Part shown: one piece after another, positions 25,237-34,458 of the stretch
Layout of the letters: every line of letters starts with the position of its first letter
Numbering within the stretch: the stretch's first letter is position 1
NCBI GenBank assembly: GCA_934617065.1
Contig: CAKTTY010000003.1
Location: 131,803-195,802 of the forward strand
Origin: an uncultured Eggerthellaceae bacterium
GTDB lineage: Bacteria; Actinomycetota; Coriobacteriia; Coriobacteriales; Eggerthellaceae
Length of the DNA: 64,000 nt
Reading direction: 5' to 3'
Program-made: the position numbers and the translations under genes
The notes under the pieces: generated by a model
Database searches by the model: none
The model's input: the letters and a program-made list of their open reading frames with translations, nothing else
What the model was told of the DNA's origin: nothing

Positions 25237-25761
25237 ATGAAGCTCAAGTTTCTAGGAATTGCAGCATGCGCACTTGCACTCTGCTTCACCCTTGTGGGAT
25301 GTAACTCACAAAAAGTTACCGACTTTACCTGGTACCAGGCGGCAGTGCCCGATAAGTACGAACTGAACACCAGCCTTGGCAGCAATGCAGCAAAGGTGTC
25401 GTTCGCCAAGACCGATGAAGGCAAAGAGCTCCGCGTCAACTGGAACGGCGTAAAGGACGCTCAGGGAATCACCCAAGCATTCATGGAATGGGAAGGCACC
25501 GGCTCTGAGCAGCTGGACGACATGAAGATCGGCAACTACACTTGGAAGGTTGCTCAGAACACCGAAGCAAGCAAGCCAAAGATCCAGTTCTGCACCGACC
25601 TGCCCAATGGACTTGTTGGCATCGTTGACGCCCGCGGATTCAGCGACATCAACGACAAAGACCTGCAGAGCTTCGTTAAATCGGTAAAGTTCGCAGATGA
25701 TGTGAGCGAAGCATACGACAAAGCCAAGGAAGTCAGCTCTGACGACCTGAAGATCCACTAA
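25237..25761 (+). CDS. Lipoprotein, paralogue of the following gene
   Basis: 174 residues from the ATG at 25237, with GGGGTG eight bases upstream; an ATG at 25231 is too close to that site. The signal peptide ends in the lipobox TLVGC (Cys22). The mature domain VTDFTWYQAAVPDKYELN to VKFADDVSEAYDKAKEVS parallels the next protein (ADFIWFKVEVPEG and IEFADDMNEAMKEAKEV), so the two arose by tandem duplication. No enzymatic motif is visible. It begins 14 bp after the first lipoprotein. Confidence 0.75.
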   Translation: MKLKFLGIAACALALCFTLVGCNSQKVTDFTWYQAAVPDKYELNTSLGSNAAKVSFAKTDEGKELRVNWNGVKDAQGITQAFMEWEGTGSEQLDDMKIGNYTWKVAQNTEASKPKIQFCTDLPNGLVGIVDARGFSDINDKDLQSFVKSVKFADDVSEAYDKAKEVSSDDLKIH

Positions 25762-25829
25762 CACCCTTGGGCGGAGCCGCAATCGAGTTCCGCCCGTTTT
25801 CGAAACAGACTGAAGAGGAGGACATCATC

Positions 25830-26369
25830 ATGAAGAAAGCAGCTATCGCACTTCTTGCCCTCTGCATAAGCCTTGTTGCCGCACTTGCCTTAGTTGGTTG
25901 CGGAGGAAGCGGGCCTGCGGACAAGAAAGCGGATTTCATCTGGTTTAAGGTTGAGGTTCCCGAAGGCGTAAGCGTCAGCAACTCTGCCGGCGACAACGCA
26001 AACAAAGCCCAACTGACATTTTCCAACAACGATCGAATCATCCCATTATGGGAAAAGAAAATGACAGCTGAAGAATTGCTCGCTCAATACGAAGATCGCA
26101 AATCTGTGTTTAACTGGAAGACGAATGACCCTGCGACCTACGGCGACAAAACCTGGTTGACCGGCGATTATAAACATTCGGGAGGAACTACTTCCGTTTT
26201 CATCATCGGGGTAAATGAGGGGAGTGTGTCTATAGACGTCGATAACTTCGATGATCATAAGGCCGAAGTTGAAACGGTGCTTAATACCATCGAATTCGCT
26301 GATGACATGAATGAAGCCATGAAGGAAGCTAAAGAAGTTAAGCTTACCGACATCGACTTGAAACGCTAA
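25830..26369 (+). CDS. Lipoprotein, paralogue of the preceding gene
   Basis: 179 residues from the ATG at 25830, which has GAGGAGG eight bases upstream. The signal peptide AAIALLALCISLVAALALVG precedes the lipobox Cys24. The mature domain begins with ADFIWFKVEVPEGVSVSNSA and ends with IEFADDMNEAMKEAKEVKLT, colinear with the previous lipoprotein. The fold is probably a mixed alpha/beta sandwich; no known ligand. A strong terminator follows at 26417. Confidence 0.75.
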   Translation: MKKAAIALLALCISLVAALALVGCGGSGPADKKADFIWFKVEVPEGVSVSNSAGDNANKAQLTFSNNDRIIPLWEKKMTAEELLAQYEDRKSVFNWKTNDPATYGDKTWLTGDYKHSGGTTSVFIIGVNEGSVSIDVDNFDDHKAEVETVLNTIEFADDMNEAMKEAKEVKLTDIDLKR

Positions 26370-26416
26370 CCATCCTGCCGTAAAGAAACCAGACTCCTTT
26401 ACGGCACTCCAAGCTA

Positions 26417-26452
26417 AGAGAAGGACCGGCACTGCCGGTCCTTCTCTGTTTT
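26417..26452 (+). terminator. Intrinsic terminator after the lipoprotein genes
   Basis: AGAGAAGGACCGGC and GCCGGTCCTTCTCT form a 14-bp stem with a short loop, followed by GTTTTG. Confidence 0.92.
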
Positions 26453-26626
26453 GCGTAGTGAATTAGATTGGGGGCCTTCGCCGTCAACGCTTCCTCGCAA
26501 GGGCAGGCATTTCCGCCAACAGCGCTGATTACGCCTTCGCTTCCGCCCATAAGGAGCATATTCGGCAAAACACCTATCATCGCCTTGGGAACACGAACCC
26601 AAAGCACGACGCTCCGCCTTCGCCAG

Positions 26627-27400
26627 CTAGAACCACCCGGTATAGGTTTTCTGTAACACGGCGCCGGAAACCCAGTTTGCAAGCGTAATAAAGTCGAACA
26701 CCGGCAAACCTGTCGCTTTCTGAATGGCCGCCGCGTAAGGAGGCAAGTCGCTGCACTCAAGCAATATGGCCTTGATGTCGGGATGCTGCTGGCACAAGTC
26801 CTTCGCCAAGCCACATAAATCGTCGGTGAGCTTGCCGTTGTCAAGTTCATGTCCGCCCCAACGAATAGGAGCGAAGCTTTCCATGTCGCCTACGTTCTGA
26901 ATAATGAGCCTTTCGGTGTTGCTGCCAACCTGGGCAAGCAGATCATCGTTCAAGCTGGAGCCATCGGCGGCAAACACCGCAATAGAGCCCGCCTGAGCGA
27001 AACCCGCTTTGATAACTGGCAGCTGGCACAAGCTCGACATGAATACAGGGACGTCAACCGCCGCCGCAACATCTTTCTGGAAATGGGCAAAGTAACCGCA
27101 TGCGCCGATAATAGCACGCACGCCCTGCGCCTCCAGCTTCTTGGCAGCTTCGATGGTCATCTGCTTGATGGCGGGATCACCCGCAAACAGCTGCTCAATC
27201 TCGAAATCAACTACTTCGTAGCACACCGGATAATTGAAGGTGCACGCATTGGCGACGTTGCCTGGAAGCTTGGGGTAATCCAACTTCACAGCAATGATGC
27301 CGAGTACCTGCCCCGAAAAACTACGGGGCGGAAGCCCGTGGGTGCCACGAACCTCCGCCTTCGTTTCAAGCGCACCGTATGCACTTTTCCAATTGCTCAT
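26627..27400 (-). CDS. Asp/Glu racemase superfamily protein
   Basis: 257 residues. Two catalytic cysteines are placed as in the Asp/Glu/hydantoin racemase fold: Cys101 in RAIIGACGYFAHF and Cys216 in ILLECSDLPPYA. GIIAVKLDYPKLPGNVANAC near the N-terminus and VPVFMSSLCQLPVI complete the two-domain pattern. It probably inverts a carbon next to a carboxylate or acts as a related lyase/isomerase. The ATG directly follows the TAA of the opine-dehydrogenase-like gene, so the two enzymes are made together and likely act on the same amino-acid-derived compound. Confidence 0.85.
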   Translation of the reverse strand: MSNWKSAYGALETKAEVRGTHGLPPRSFSGQVLGIIAVKLDYPKLPGNVANACTFNYPVCYEVVDFEIEQLFAGDPAIKQMTIEAAKKLEAQGVRAIIGACGYFAHFQKDVAAAVDVPVFMSSLCQLPVIKAGFAQAGSIAVFAADGSSLNDDLLAQVGSNTERLIIQNVGDMESFAPIRWGGHELDNGKLTDDLCGLAKDLCQQHPDIKAILLECSDLPPYAAAIQKATGLPVFDFITLANWVSGAVLQKTYTGWF

Positions 27401-28642
27401 TTACTCGCCCTCAGGAGCCACGTATTCGCCCTCACGCAGATAAGCTTGCATCTGGTCCTTCGTCATATGACCAATGCCCAGCTCATCCAAGGTGAGGCCG
27501 GTCTCGAAGAAGTTGGTCTTGTTCATAACGCCGCCCAAAACGATCATGGAATCGATGATCGGCGTGGGGACACCAAACTTCTTGCCCAACTCATGGTACA
27601 CATGGCAGCCAACGGGAACATCTTCGGTTACATAGCGGTTCTTGATGGTGAAGGGACCGGTGGCAAAACCGACTTCCCACTGTTCCTCGAAGGGAACGTT
27701 GCAGCCCTCACCCATGTACTCTTCACCCAGAACGCTGGTGCGCTGGTAGAACACTTCTTTCTTAAAGGGCTGGATGCCAACACCCATAGCTTCCGCCAGA
27801 GCAATTTCCTCGTTGTAGAACTGGTACTGAACCTCGGAAATAGAGGGGCAGAAGGAATGGGAGTAAATGGAGTAGTCGTGGATGTTCTTGTCCAGAACCG
27901 TGCCGAAGTTTTCCATCGTGGATACGCCCAGAACCGTACCGGGAACATGGATAACCGGGTTCACGTTGGAAAAGCCGATGTCCATAACGGTATCGCCGCA
28001 CACTGCGCCGTCACCTTCGGTGATGGCATCGAAGCAGCCCAGTGCCTTCGAGCTTTCTACGAAATCTTCCGTATCCTTTGCAGGAAGCGCAGCGCCACGC
28101 AACGTAATAGCGCGATATACCAACGAGCAGGTAGGCTTGGCAACGCCGCCTTCGGTATCGACGCGCGTGCCATAGGGGGCGCTTGACCAACCGCCGATGA
28201 TAACGTTCTTGGTGCAACCCATTTCGCGCATCATCTTGCGAAGCTTCAGGCTGCCGTAGTTATCGGGAATGATGTGAACGATCTGACCGTCTTCCAGAAC
28301 AGGAATGAGCTCACGGAAGAAAACCTCATGAGCGATGGAGGGGATGCCCACAACAATGAGCTTGGCACCCTTAACCGCTTCGGCTACGGAATTGGTTGCC
28401 ATAGCAAATTCGCCCTTGCCCATACGACGGAAACCGTACTTGGTCTGCGTTCCCGGCGCCTTATCCTGCAAGGTGATACCCGTACGCATAACGGTGCCCA
28501 ACGCATTGTCAAAGAACGGATCCAGGTCGCAAATGCGAACTTCCTGACCAGCCAACGCACAGTCGGCACCGCAGGTTTTGCCGACAGCGCCACCACCCAA
28601 GATGGCGATAGGAGCACGACGAAGCTCTTCTACGTCTACCAA
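27401..28642 (-). CDS. NAD/NADP-dependent opine (octopine/nopaline-type) dehydrogenase family protein
   Basis: 413 residues. RAPIAILGGGAVGKTCGADC is the Rossmann nucleotide loop and ICDLDPFFDNAL follows strand 2. The C-terminal helical domain contains the MGVGIQPFKKEVFYQRTSVL region. These enzymes reductively join, or oxidatively split, an amino acid and a 2-oxo acid. The start is chosen at the TTG at 28642, because AAGGAGG lies exactly eight bases before it; the ATG at 28678 would place that site inside the gene. It is cotranscribed with the racemase. The pairing suggests catabolism of an opine or similar N-substituted amino acid, an inference only. Confidence 0.8.
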   Translation of the reverse strand: MVDVEELRRAPIAILGGGAVGKTCGADCALAGQEVRICDLDPFFDNALGTVMRTGITLQDKAPGTQTKYGFRRMGKGEFAMATNSVAEAVKGAKLIVVGIPSIAHEVFFRELIPVLEDGQIVHIIPDNYGSLKLRKMMREMGCTKNVIIGGWSSAPYGTRVDTEGGVAKPTCSLVYRAITLRGAALPAKDTEDFVESSKALGCFDAITEGDGAVCGDTVMDIGFSNVNPVIHVPGTVLGVSTMENFGTVLDKNIHDYSIYSHSFCPSISEVQYQFYNEEIALAEAMGVGIQPFKKEVFYQRTSVLGEEYMGEGCNVPFEEQWEVGFATGPFTIKNRYVTEDVPVGCHVYHELGKKFGVPTPIIDSMIVLGGVMNKTNFFETGLTLDELGIGHMTKDQMQAYLREGEYVAPEGE

Positions 28643-28678
28643 TTCAATAACCTCCTTAAGGGACAGCCTTACGGCCAT

Positions 28679-29026
28679 ACTCCGAAAAAACGCATAGATT
28701 CATAGCGATGTGAACCCAAACGTTACCTTCATCACTACAGAAGAATACCACGCACAAAACCTCGAATCCGAGTGCGGGCACGGTTATTTCCTTATTACCC
28801 TATCGGAATTCTACCGACCCTTTTCCTACCTGCAGAAACAGATATCCCCTTTTAATTGAGGCTGCACTGTTCCATGAAAACAACGCCCATAGCGAGTCGA
28901 GATTTCATGATTGATGGTTCGAAACCGCACTATTCAGCGCCGAAACTGCCTTGCATGAAAAAGCACAGCACCCACTACGCAAAGCGCATCTGATACCATC
29001 AGAGCAATCAAAATACAGGAGGACTC
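28679..29026. other. Divergent promoter region
   Basis: About 350 bp between the opine-dehydrogenase-like gene (minus) and the flavin-fold protein (plus). It must hold both promoters. I see no strong -35/-10 pair and no long inverted repeat. ATCCCCTTTTA here is also present at about 17619. Confidence 0.4.
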
Positions 29027-29554
29027 ATGGAAAACGCACCAATGCATCGCCCAATGCGCCAAGCAAGCCGCCAAGTGCGCAACGTCGAGCTGCTTCACGC
29101 TATCGTTGAAGCCTGCCATACCGTACGCATCGGCGCATTCGACGAAGAAGGCATGTTTATTGTTCCCATGAGCTTCGGCTACGACTGGGCAGACCCTGAA
29201 AGCCCCGGCAACGATGCCCCCACCCCACGCCTAGCACTGTGGGTGCACTCGGCCTCCGAGGGGCGTAAGGCAGAGCTTTTCAATCGCGAGCCGCGCGTTG
29301 CTATTGAGATGGATATCGAGGACGGCGTGATAGAAGGCCCCTATGCTTGCGCCTACTCCTATGCCTATCGCAGCATCATGGGTACGGGTACCGTTCATCG
29401 AATCCAAGGCATCGAAGCAAAGCGTTATGGGCTCACCCGTATCATGCACCATCTGGCACCCGGAGCTAGCGCCGGATTCACCGACCAAGCGCTGGCCCGC
29501 ACGAATATCTATTGCATCGACATAGACTCCTTCACTGGCAAACAGCGCGCCTAG
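29027..29554 (+). CDS. Pyridoxamine 5'-phosphate oxidase-like (NimA-type) flavin-fold protein
   Basis: 175 residues. MRQASRQVRNVELLHAIVEA with ACHTVRIGAFDEEGMFIVPM is the N-terminal part of the split-barrel FMN-binding fold, and LALWVHSASEGRKAELFNRE and VAIEMDIED follow as in NimA/5-nitroimidazole-resistance-like proteins. SIMGTGTVHRI and YGLTRIMHHL complete the family pattern. It likely binds a flavin (FMN or F420-like) or heme and reduces a small molecule; resistance to nitroimidazoles should not be assumed. AGGAGG stands five bases before the ATG. Single gene, followed by a hairpin shared with the convergent YhgE/Pip gene. Confidence 0.85.
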   Translation: MENAPMHRPMRQASRQVRNVELLHAIVEACHTVRIGAFDEEGMFIVPMSFGYDWADPESPGNDAPTPRLALWVHSASEGRKAELFNREPRVAIEMDIEDGVIEGPYACAYSYAYRSIMGTGTVHRIQGIEAKRYGLTRIMHHLAPGASAGFTDQALARTNIYCIDIDSFTGKQRA

Positions 29555-29563
29555 GAAAACCGA

Positions 29564-29611
29564 CAAAAAACCGCCCTTCGTTTCTGCGTCAGCATGAAGC
29601 GAAGGGCGGTT
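29564..29611 (-). terminator. Bidirectional terminator between convergent genes
   Basis: AACCGCCCTTCG (29569-29580) pairs with CGAAGGGCGGTT (29600-29611). On the minus strand it is followed by TTTTTT, so it best serves the YhgE/Pip operon. Confidence 0.88.
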
Positions 29612-29653
29612 CGTCATTCGAGACAAGCGAAAGCCGCTACGTCATCGAGCGTA

Positions 29654-31843
29654 TTAGCAAACCAGTTTCGACTCTTCTACTTTTTCGATATACCAATTCA
29701 GGAATCTCATCAAAGGCTTGCGGAACACTAGCCCAAGCAATAAGAACGGCACAACGAACAGCAGCAGCAAGCCGATTTCTATCCAGAAATCATTCATGTA
29801 CACGCCCATCATGGCGGCACGCATGGCATTGATAACATGCGTTGCCGGCAAGAAGGGACTGAGAACCTGGAAGAAGTCGGGCAGCATCTGGAGCGGGAAG
29901 CTGCCACCGCCGGAAGTAACCTGAATGATAAGAAGGAACACGGCAATAGCCTTACCCAAGTTGGCGAACGATACCACCAACGAGTAAATGATGAAGGTGA
30001 AGACCAAGCCCGCCAGCCAGAAGCAAATCAGGTACAACAGTGGATTGCTTACCTGCACCTGCAAGAACAGCATATTGCCCAGAGCAAGAACCGTGGTCTG
30101 GCACAAGGAAACGAAAGCAAATACGCCAAAACGCCCCAAGAACAGCTGATACAGCTTTGGATACCCCAGCTTAATCTGAGCCTTGCGCGACACCTCCACC
30201 TTGATAGCAACCGCCAGCAACAATGAACCTACCCACAAAGCCAATGTGGTATACAGCGGCGCCATCTGAGAACCGAAGTTATCTGCAGGGAATACTGCGT
30301 TGCGCTCAAGCTGGACGGGAGCCGCCAACGCCGACGCAAGGGCATCGGGGTCGGAATAGAGCACCGTGCGCAGCTGTTCGAGGTCGCCCGAAGCAAGCGC
30401 CTCACGCATAGCGGTAGAAAGCGAAGTGAGCTTTTGCGCCGAATCATCCAGATCGGATGCCGTGTCGAGCAGCTTCTGCTTCGATATCGCGATGCGACCG
30501 GCAAGGGAATCAGCGCCGTTTTGCAAGTCGTCCCCCACTGAACCAAGGGTGGACGCGCTCGAAGATAGCGAGCTTGACATAGCAGAAACCTGATCCATCA
30601 ACGCATCAAGCTGGGGCTTGATAGTGTTGTTGTAATCGTCGGAAAGCTGACCCACGCTGCTCTTCGCCTGAGCCGCAAGAGCGCTCACCTTGTCATGCTC
30701 CGCCTGAGCCGAAGAAGCGTCCGATCTGATGGAGTCAGCAGCCGTACGCAAGCCGTCGGCCAGCGCCTTTTGAGAATCGGCGGAAGCCTGCAGCTGCACA
30801 GCAAGCTGCGTGAGCGATTCCTTCAAGCTGGCATCGCTCTGCGCATTTGCCAAACTCCTTACCTGGCTCGCCAAAGACTCGAATTGCGAAGCCTGAGCCT
30901 CGATCGAAGAGGCCTGATTGTCCAAGCTGCTTGCGGAAGTACCCGCAAGGGTATTGGCGGAGCTGAAAGCCTGATCTATCGCACTTGAAACGCCTTCATA
31001 CCCCGCTGCGCTGTTGGAGATAGCCTCGCCCAAAGCAGCATTGGACGCCTTCAGGGCGTCGCCCATGGAAGAAACGGAGTCTTTCGCTTGGTTGGCGGAA
31101 TCCATTACCTGAGCCGCAGAATCACCTGCCTGGCCCAAAAGCTCAGCTGAACCCGTTACCAAAGATTGGGAGGCATCGAGTACCTGAGCATAGGTTCTCA
31201 GCGTCTGCGACGCATCGGACATCTGACCACCCATAGTATCGACATGGTTTGCCAAATCGCCCAATCGGCTATCGATGTTGGCGTTATCCGAGTATTTCAG
31301 CAACGAAGAGGCAACGTTCATGCCCACTTCGGCGAGCGTTTTGGCAAATACCTGGTTCACCATATCAGACGCCTTGCTGGCACCTTGATCGGTAAGCTTC
31401 GGCGCAACCACGTTCTTCTTTTCGTTGCTGTAGTAAATCAGATCTGCATGATCTGAATCGCCCGAGTAGAACGTCATCATGTCTTTGCTGAAGCTTTCGG
31501 GGATAACCACTGCCGCATAGTATTTACCTGATTTAGCGCCGTCGATAGCGTCATCTTCGTTCGTAAACACCCAATCCATCTGCTCGTTGGCACGCAACGA
31601 GCTGGCAATCTGCTCGCCCATGTTCACTTTCATGGGAACCAGATCGCTCTGATAACCCTCGTCGTTGTTCACCACCGCAACTTTCAGGTTGCCGGTGTTG
31701 TGGAACACATCCCAGCATGCCAACACGTTGTACCAACTGAAAATAGAGGGCAGCAACACCAAGCCCAAAATAATTAAGCCGGTAATCAAGTTGCTGAAAA
31801 TACGCTTCATGTCATCGATGAAAAGCTGGCGGATCACTCTCAT
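29654..31843 (-). CDS. YhgE/Pip domain membrane protein (second of two)
   Basis: 729 residues. One membrane helix near the N-terminus (NLITGLIILGLVLLPSIFSW) is followed by the YhgE N-terminal domain (NTGNLKVAVVNNDEGYQSDL), about 350 residues of Ser/Ala-rich coiled coil, and a C-terminal ABC-2-type membrane domain of about five helices from ~residue 535 onward. The family includes the Lactococcus phage infection protein and ESX/type VII-associated YueB-like proteins; its usual role is export or large surface structures, and it can serve as a phage receptor. The ATG overlaps the TAA of the first YhgE/Pip gene by one base (TAATG). Confidence 0.88.
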   Translation of the reverse strand: MRVIRQLFIDDMKRIFSNLITGLIILGLVLLPSIFSWYNVLACWDVFHNTGNLKVAVVNNDEGYQSDLVPMKVNMGEQIASSLRANEQMDWVFTNEDDAIDGAKSGKYYAAVVIPESFSKDMMTFYSGDSDHADLIYYSNEKKNVVAPKLTDQGASKASDMVNQVFAKTLAEVGMNVASSLLKYSDNANIDSRLGDLANHVDTMGGQMSDASQTLRTYAQVLDASQSLVTGSAELLGQAGDSAAQVMDSANQAKDSVSSMGDALKASNAALGEAISNSAAGYEGVSSAIDQAFSSANTLAGTSASSLDNQASSIEAQASQFESLASQVRSLANAQSDASLKESLTQLAVQLQASADSQKALADGLRTAADSIRSDASSAQAEHDKVSALAAQAKSSVGQLSDDYNNTIKPQLDALMDQVSAMSSSLSSSASTLGSVGDDLQNGADSLAGRIAISKQKLLDTASDLDDSAQKLTSLSTAMREALASGDLEQLRTVLYSDPDALASALAAPVQLERNAVFPADNFGSQMAPLYTTLALWVGSLLLAVAIKVEVSRKAQIKLGYPKLYQLFLGRFGVFAFVSLCQTTVLALGNMLFLQVQVSNPLLYLICFWLAGLVFTFIIYSLVVSFANLGKAIAVFLLIIQVTSGGGSFPLQMLPDFFQVLSPFLPATHVINAMRAAMMGVYMNDFWIEIGLLLLFVVPFLLLGLVFRKPLMRFLNWYIEKVEESKLVC

Positions 31844-34431
31844 TATTTCAACCCGCCTTTCAGGTCAACCGGCTGTGGAGCCGGAGAGTCAGAAACGCCA
31901 TCACGAGCCCGGAACAGCTCACGCAACTCGTCGTCAGACAAGTCGTCGAGGGCAACTTCATGGGCTAAACGATCGCGGATGAACTCAATCACGACAAGGA
32001 AAATGATGATGGCCACCAACCAGATAAGCCAGCACGTGAGCATAATCACCTTTTCGAAGCCCAAGAGGGAAAGAAGAGGGGTGACGATAGCGGGCACTGC
32101 CAAGCCGAAGAAGAAACCACCTCGCCTTAAGCGGGGGTACAAACCCATAAAACGCTTGGCGCTTTCTGCTAGCTGGCTACGATACTCTTCCCTGTCAGCC
32201 AAAACACGGAACAGCTGGTCCATACGATAGCGGCGCGCAGGAAGCTTTGCTTCTTCACCATTCAAGATATCGCTCGCAGCAATCTGCTTGCTGAACATAC
32301 GATTCACATTGGTGAGGTAAGGGCGCAGCAGGAAGCCGATAACGAAGAACGCCAAGAAATAAAGGAGCAGCATGCCCACTTCGCCAAGCCATTGCAATCC
32401 GTAGAAACCAGCAATGGTTTCGCGCAGCGCGTTAATGCCATACGTGAACGGGAACACCGGGTACACAGCCTGGAAGAAATCGGGGGTCATCTCGATGGGA
32501 TACAAGCCTGTTGCGCCGGGGATCTGCACAAAGATGAGAATGATGCAGAGGCCCTTGCCAACATGCTGCAGCAGCACCGAAAGCGCATACTGAATGCACA
32601 GGTAGGTAAGAGATGCGAACATCGCCGTCAAGAAGAACAGGGGCACACTTGCCACCTGAACGCCCAAGAACAGGTTACCGGCACAGCAGACTATGGCCTG
32701 AAGGGAAACCAAGGGCGCCAAGAACAGCCACTTGCCCAAGTATCGTTCACGTGAGGAAAGGTTGGGGATGCCTTCATCATCGACTTCTTGGCGCAGGATG
32801 ACCAAAAGCATGAACACGCCGATCCACAACGTCATGTTCATAAACAACGGTGCCATTGCAGACCCATAAGCATTAACCGAATACAGCTCTTCGGTCTGCA
32901 ACTCGGTCGGCGAAAGCATGAAGTCGGCGATCTTTTCAGGATTCAAACCATCTTCGCCCAGCAAATCTCGCAAGCTGTTAGCGGTGCCCAAGGCAACGAG
33001 ATCGGTTCTGACCGTATCGATATCGTCCTGGAAGCCAGCAAGTACGCCATCGGTTTGACCAAGCGCGGATGCCGTGGTTTGCAGCGCGGAATTAAGCTGA
33101 TCGAGGGCAGTTATCGACTGATCGATGAGCAGCGACTGGTTAGACACCGCCGTCGAAAGACCCGAAAGCGCATTCGAGAGTTTCGTGGTGCTATCGCTTA
33201 ATGCTGGAAGCGTTTCGCTGGTTAACGTGCCACGATATTTATCGGTGTTTTCGAGCGTGCCTTGAAAGGCAGTATTCACTTTTTCAGATGCTGAAGCTAT
33301 ATCGTTCGAGGCCGACTTCAAAGCTGGATAGGTGTCCTTCACCCCAGCAACAGCGGACTGCAATGAGTTGTTCTGCGCTTCAAGGGTCTTGGCAGATTCC
33401 TCGATGGCCTGCTTCGTTTCATCGCTCAAACCAGGCGTTTCCTCAAGCGACCGCAGGGAAGCAATTATGGCGGTGTTCATCTTCACCGTTGCTTCGCCTT
33501 GGGCCACCGCGGCGTCAACCGTGCCCTCTGCGCCCGAAATAGATTCATTTACTTTGCCCACGGCAGCGTTTGCATTAGTGGCAGCCTGAGAAGCGAGATT
33601 GGAGGACTGGTCCAACACGCCTGTCATCTGCACCACAAAGGGACCCAACGCTTTCTGGGTTTCGGAAAGCAGGTTGGAAGCCTCCGATAGCTGCTGGCTC
33701 AAGTTAGCAATATCGCCTTTGGCTCCCTGAAGCTTTCCTTTTGCATCATTGGTCTTAGAGGACAGGTCATTCGAGGCGGACGACAAATCGTTAACCGCGT
33801 TACGCGCATCTGACAACGAAGCATTTGCTTTATCCAGCTGCTTTTCGATGGAAGTTCGCGCATTGCCGATGTCGCCCTCAGCCTGCTTCAGACCTTCGTC
33901 GATCTCTTCAGCAACTACACCGCTGACCGTAGAGACAAAAGTGGAATTGATGGTCTCGTCCAAGGTATTCGCGCCCGTGTCGGTAACCTTGGTCGAAACG
34001 CCACCAGCTTTTTCGTTTACGTAATACTCAAGCTTGGGTTGAGTGATATCGCCCGTTAGAAACGTAGTAACGTCATAGCTGAAATCCGAAGGGATGATAA
34101 ACGCCGCATATGCTTTCCCCGATTTCACTTCTTCCATGGCGGTATCGCGGTCGGTGAAAGTCCAACCGAGTTGATCGTTGTCGTGCAACTGATCAACCAC
34201 CTGGCTGCCCAGATCAAGGTCCCCCATTATGTCAGTTGAAGCGCCTTCATCTTCGTTAACCACGCACACGCGGATGTTTCCCGTATTGTCGTAAGGGTTC
34301 CAAAAACCTTCCACGTTGAACCAGGTATAGAGGGAGGGCAACACCACTAAAACAAACACGACCACCAAAGCAGCGGGCGCCTTGAGTAAACGCAGATAGT
34401 CACGCCTAAGAACGCGTAGGGCATTCTTCAC
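31843..34431 (-). CDS. YhgE/Pip domain membrane protein (first of two)
   Basis: 862 residues from the GTG at 34431 (KNALRVLRRDYLRLLKAP follows), preceded by AAGGAGG eleven bases upstream; an in-frame TTG at 34458 lies before that site. Layout: N-terminal helix PAALVVVFVLVVLPSLYTWF, YhgE N-domain NTGNIRVCVVNEDEGASTDI, a long Ser/Ala/Asn-rich coiled coil (about 180-500), five or six C-terminal helices of ABC-2 type, and an extra ~130-residue tail with two more helices and a basic/acidic cytosolic end that the sister protein lacks. The two probably form a heteromer. Confidence 0.88.
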   Translation of the reverse strand: MKNALRVLRRDYLRLLKAPAALVVVFVLVVLPSLYTWFNVEGFWNPYDNTGNIRVCVVNEDEGASTDIMGDLDLGSQVVDQLHDNDQLGWTFTDRDTAMEEVKSGKAYAAFIIPSDFSYDVTTFLTGDITQPKLEYYVNEKAGGVSTKVTDTGANTLDETINSTFVSTVSGVVAEEIDEGLKQAEGDIGNARTSIEKQLDKANASLSDARNAVNDLSSASNDLSSKTNDAKGKLQGAKGDIANLSQQLSEASNLLSETQKALGPFVVQMTGVLDQSSNLASQAATNANAAVGKVNESISGAEGTVDAAVAQGEATVKMNTAIIASLRSLEETPGLSDETKQAIEESAKTLEAQNNSLQSAVAGVKDTYPALKSASNDIASASEKVNTAFQGTLENTDKYRGTLTSETLPALSDSTTKLSNALSGLSTAVSNQSLLIDQSITALDQLNSALQTTASALGQTDGVLAGFQDDIDTVRTDLVALGTANSLRDLLGEDGLNPEKIADFMLSPTELQTEELYSVNAYGSAMAPLFMNMTLWIGVFMLLVILRQEVDDEGIPNLSSRERYLGKWLFLAPLVSLQAIVCCAGNLFLGVQVASVPLFFLTAMFASLTYLCIQYALSVLLQHVGKGLCIILIFVQIPGATGLYPIEMTPDFFQAVYPVFPFTYGINALRETIAGFYGLQWLGEVGMLLLYFLAFFVIGFLLRPYLTNVNRMFSKQIAASDILNGEEAKLPARRYRMDQLFRVLADREEYRSQLAESAKRFMGLYPRLRRGGFFFGLAVPAIVTPLLSLLGFEKVIMLTCWLIWLVAIIIFLVVIEFIRDRLAHEVALDDLSDDELRELFRARDGVSDSPAPQPVDLKGGLK

Positions 34432-34458
34432 GCCGGGGAACACCTCCTTGCATAGCAA

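Noticed and set aside
26849..28186. 445-codon plus-strand open frame
   Set aside because: Antisense shadow of the opine-dehydrogenase-like and racemase genes.
17619..28857. Shared ATCCCCTTTTA motif upstream of two minus-strand genes
   Set aside because: Only two copies of an 11-mer; chance or an unrelated promoter element cannot be excluded.
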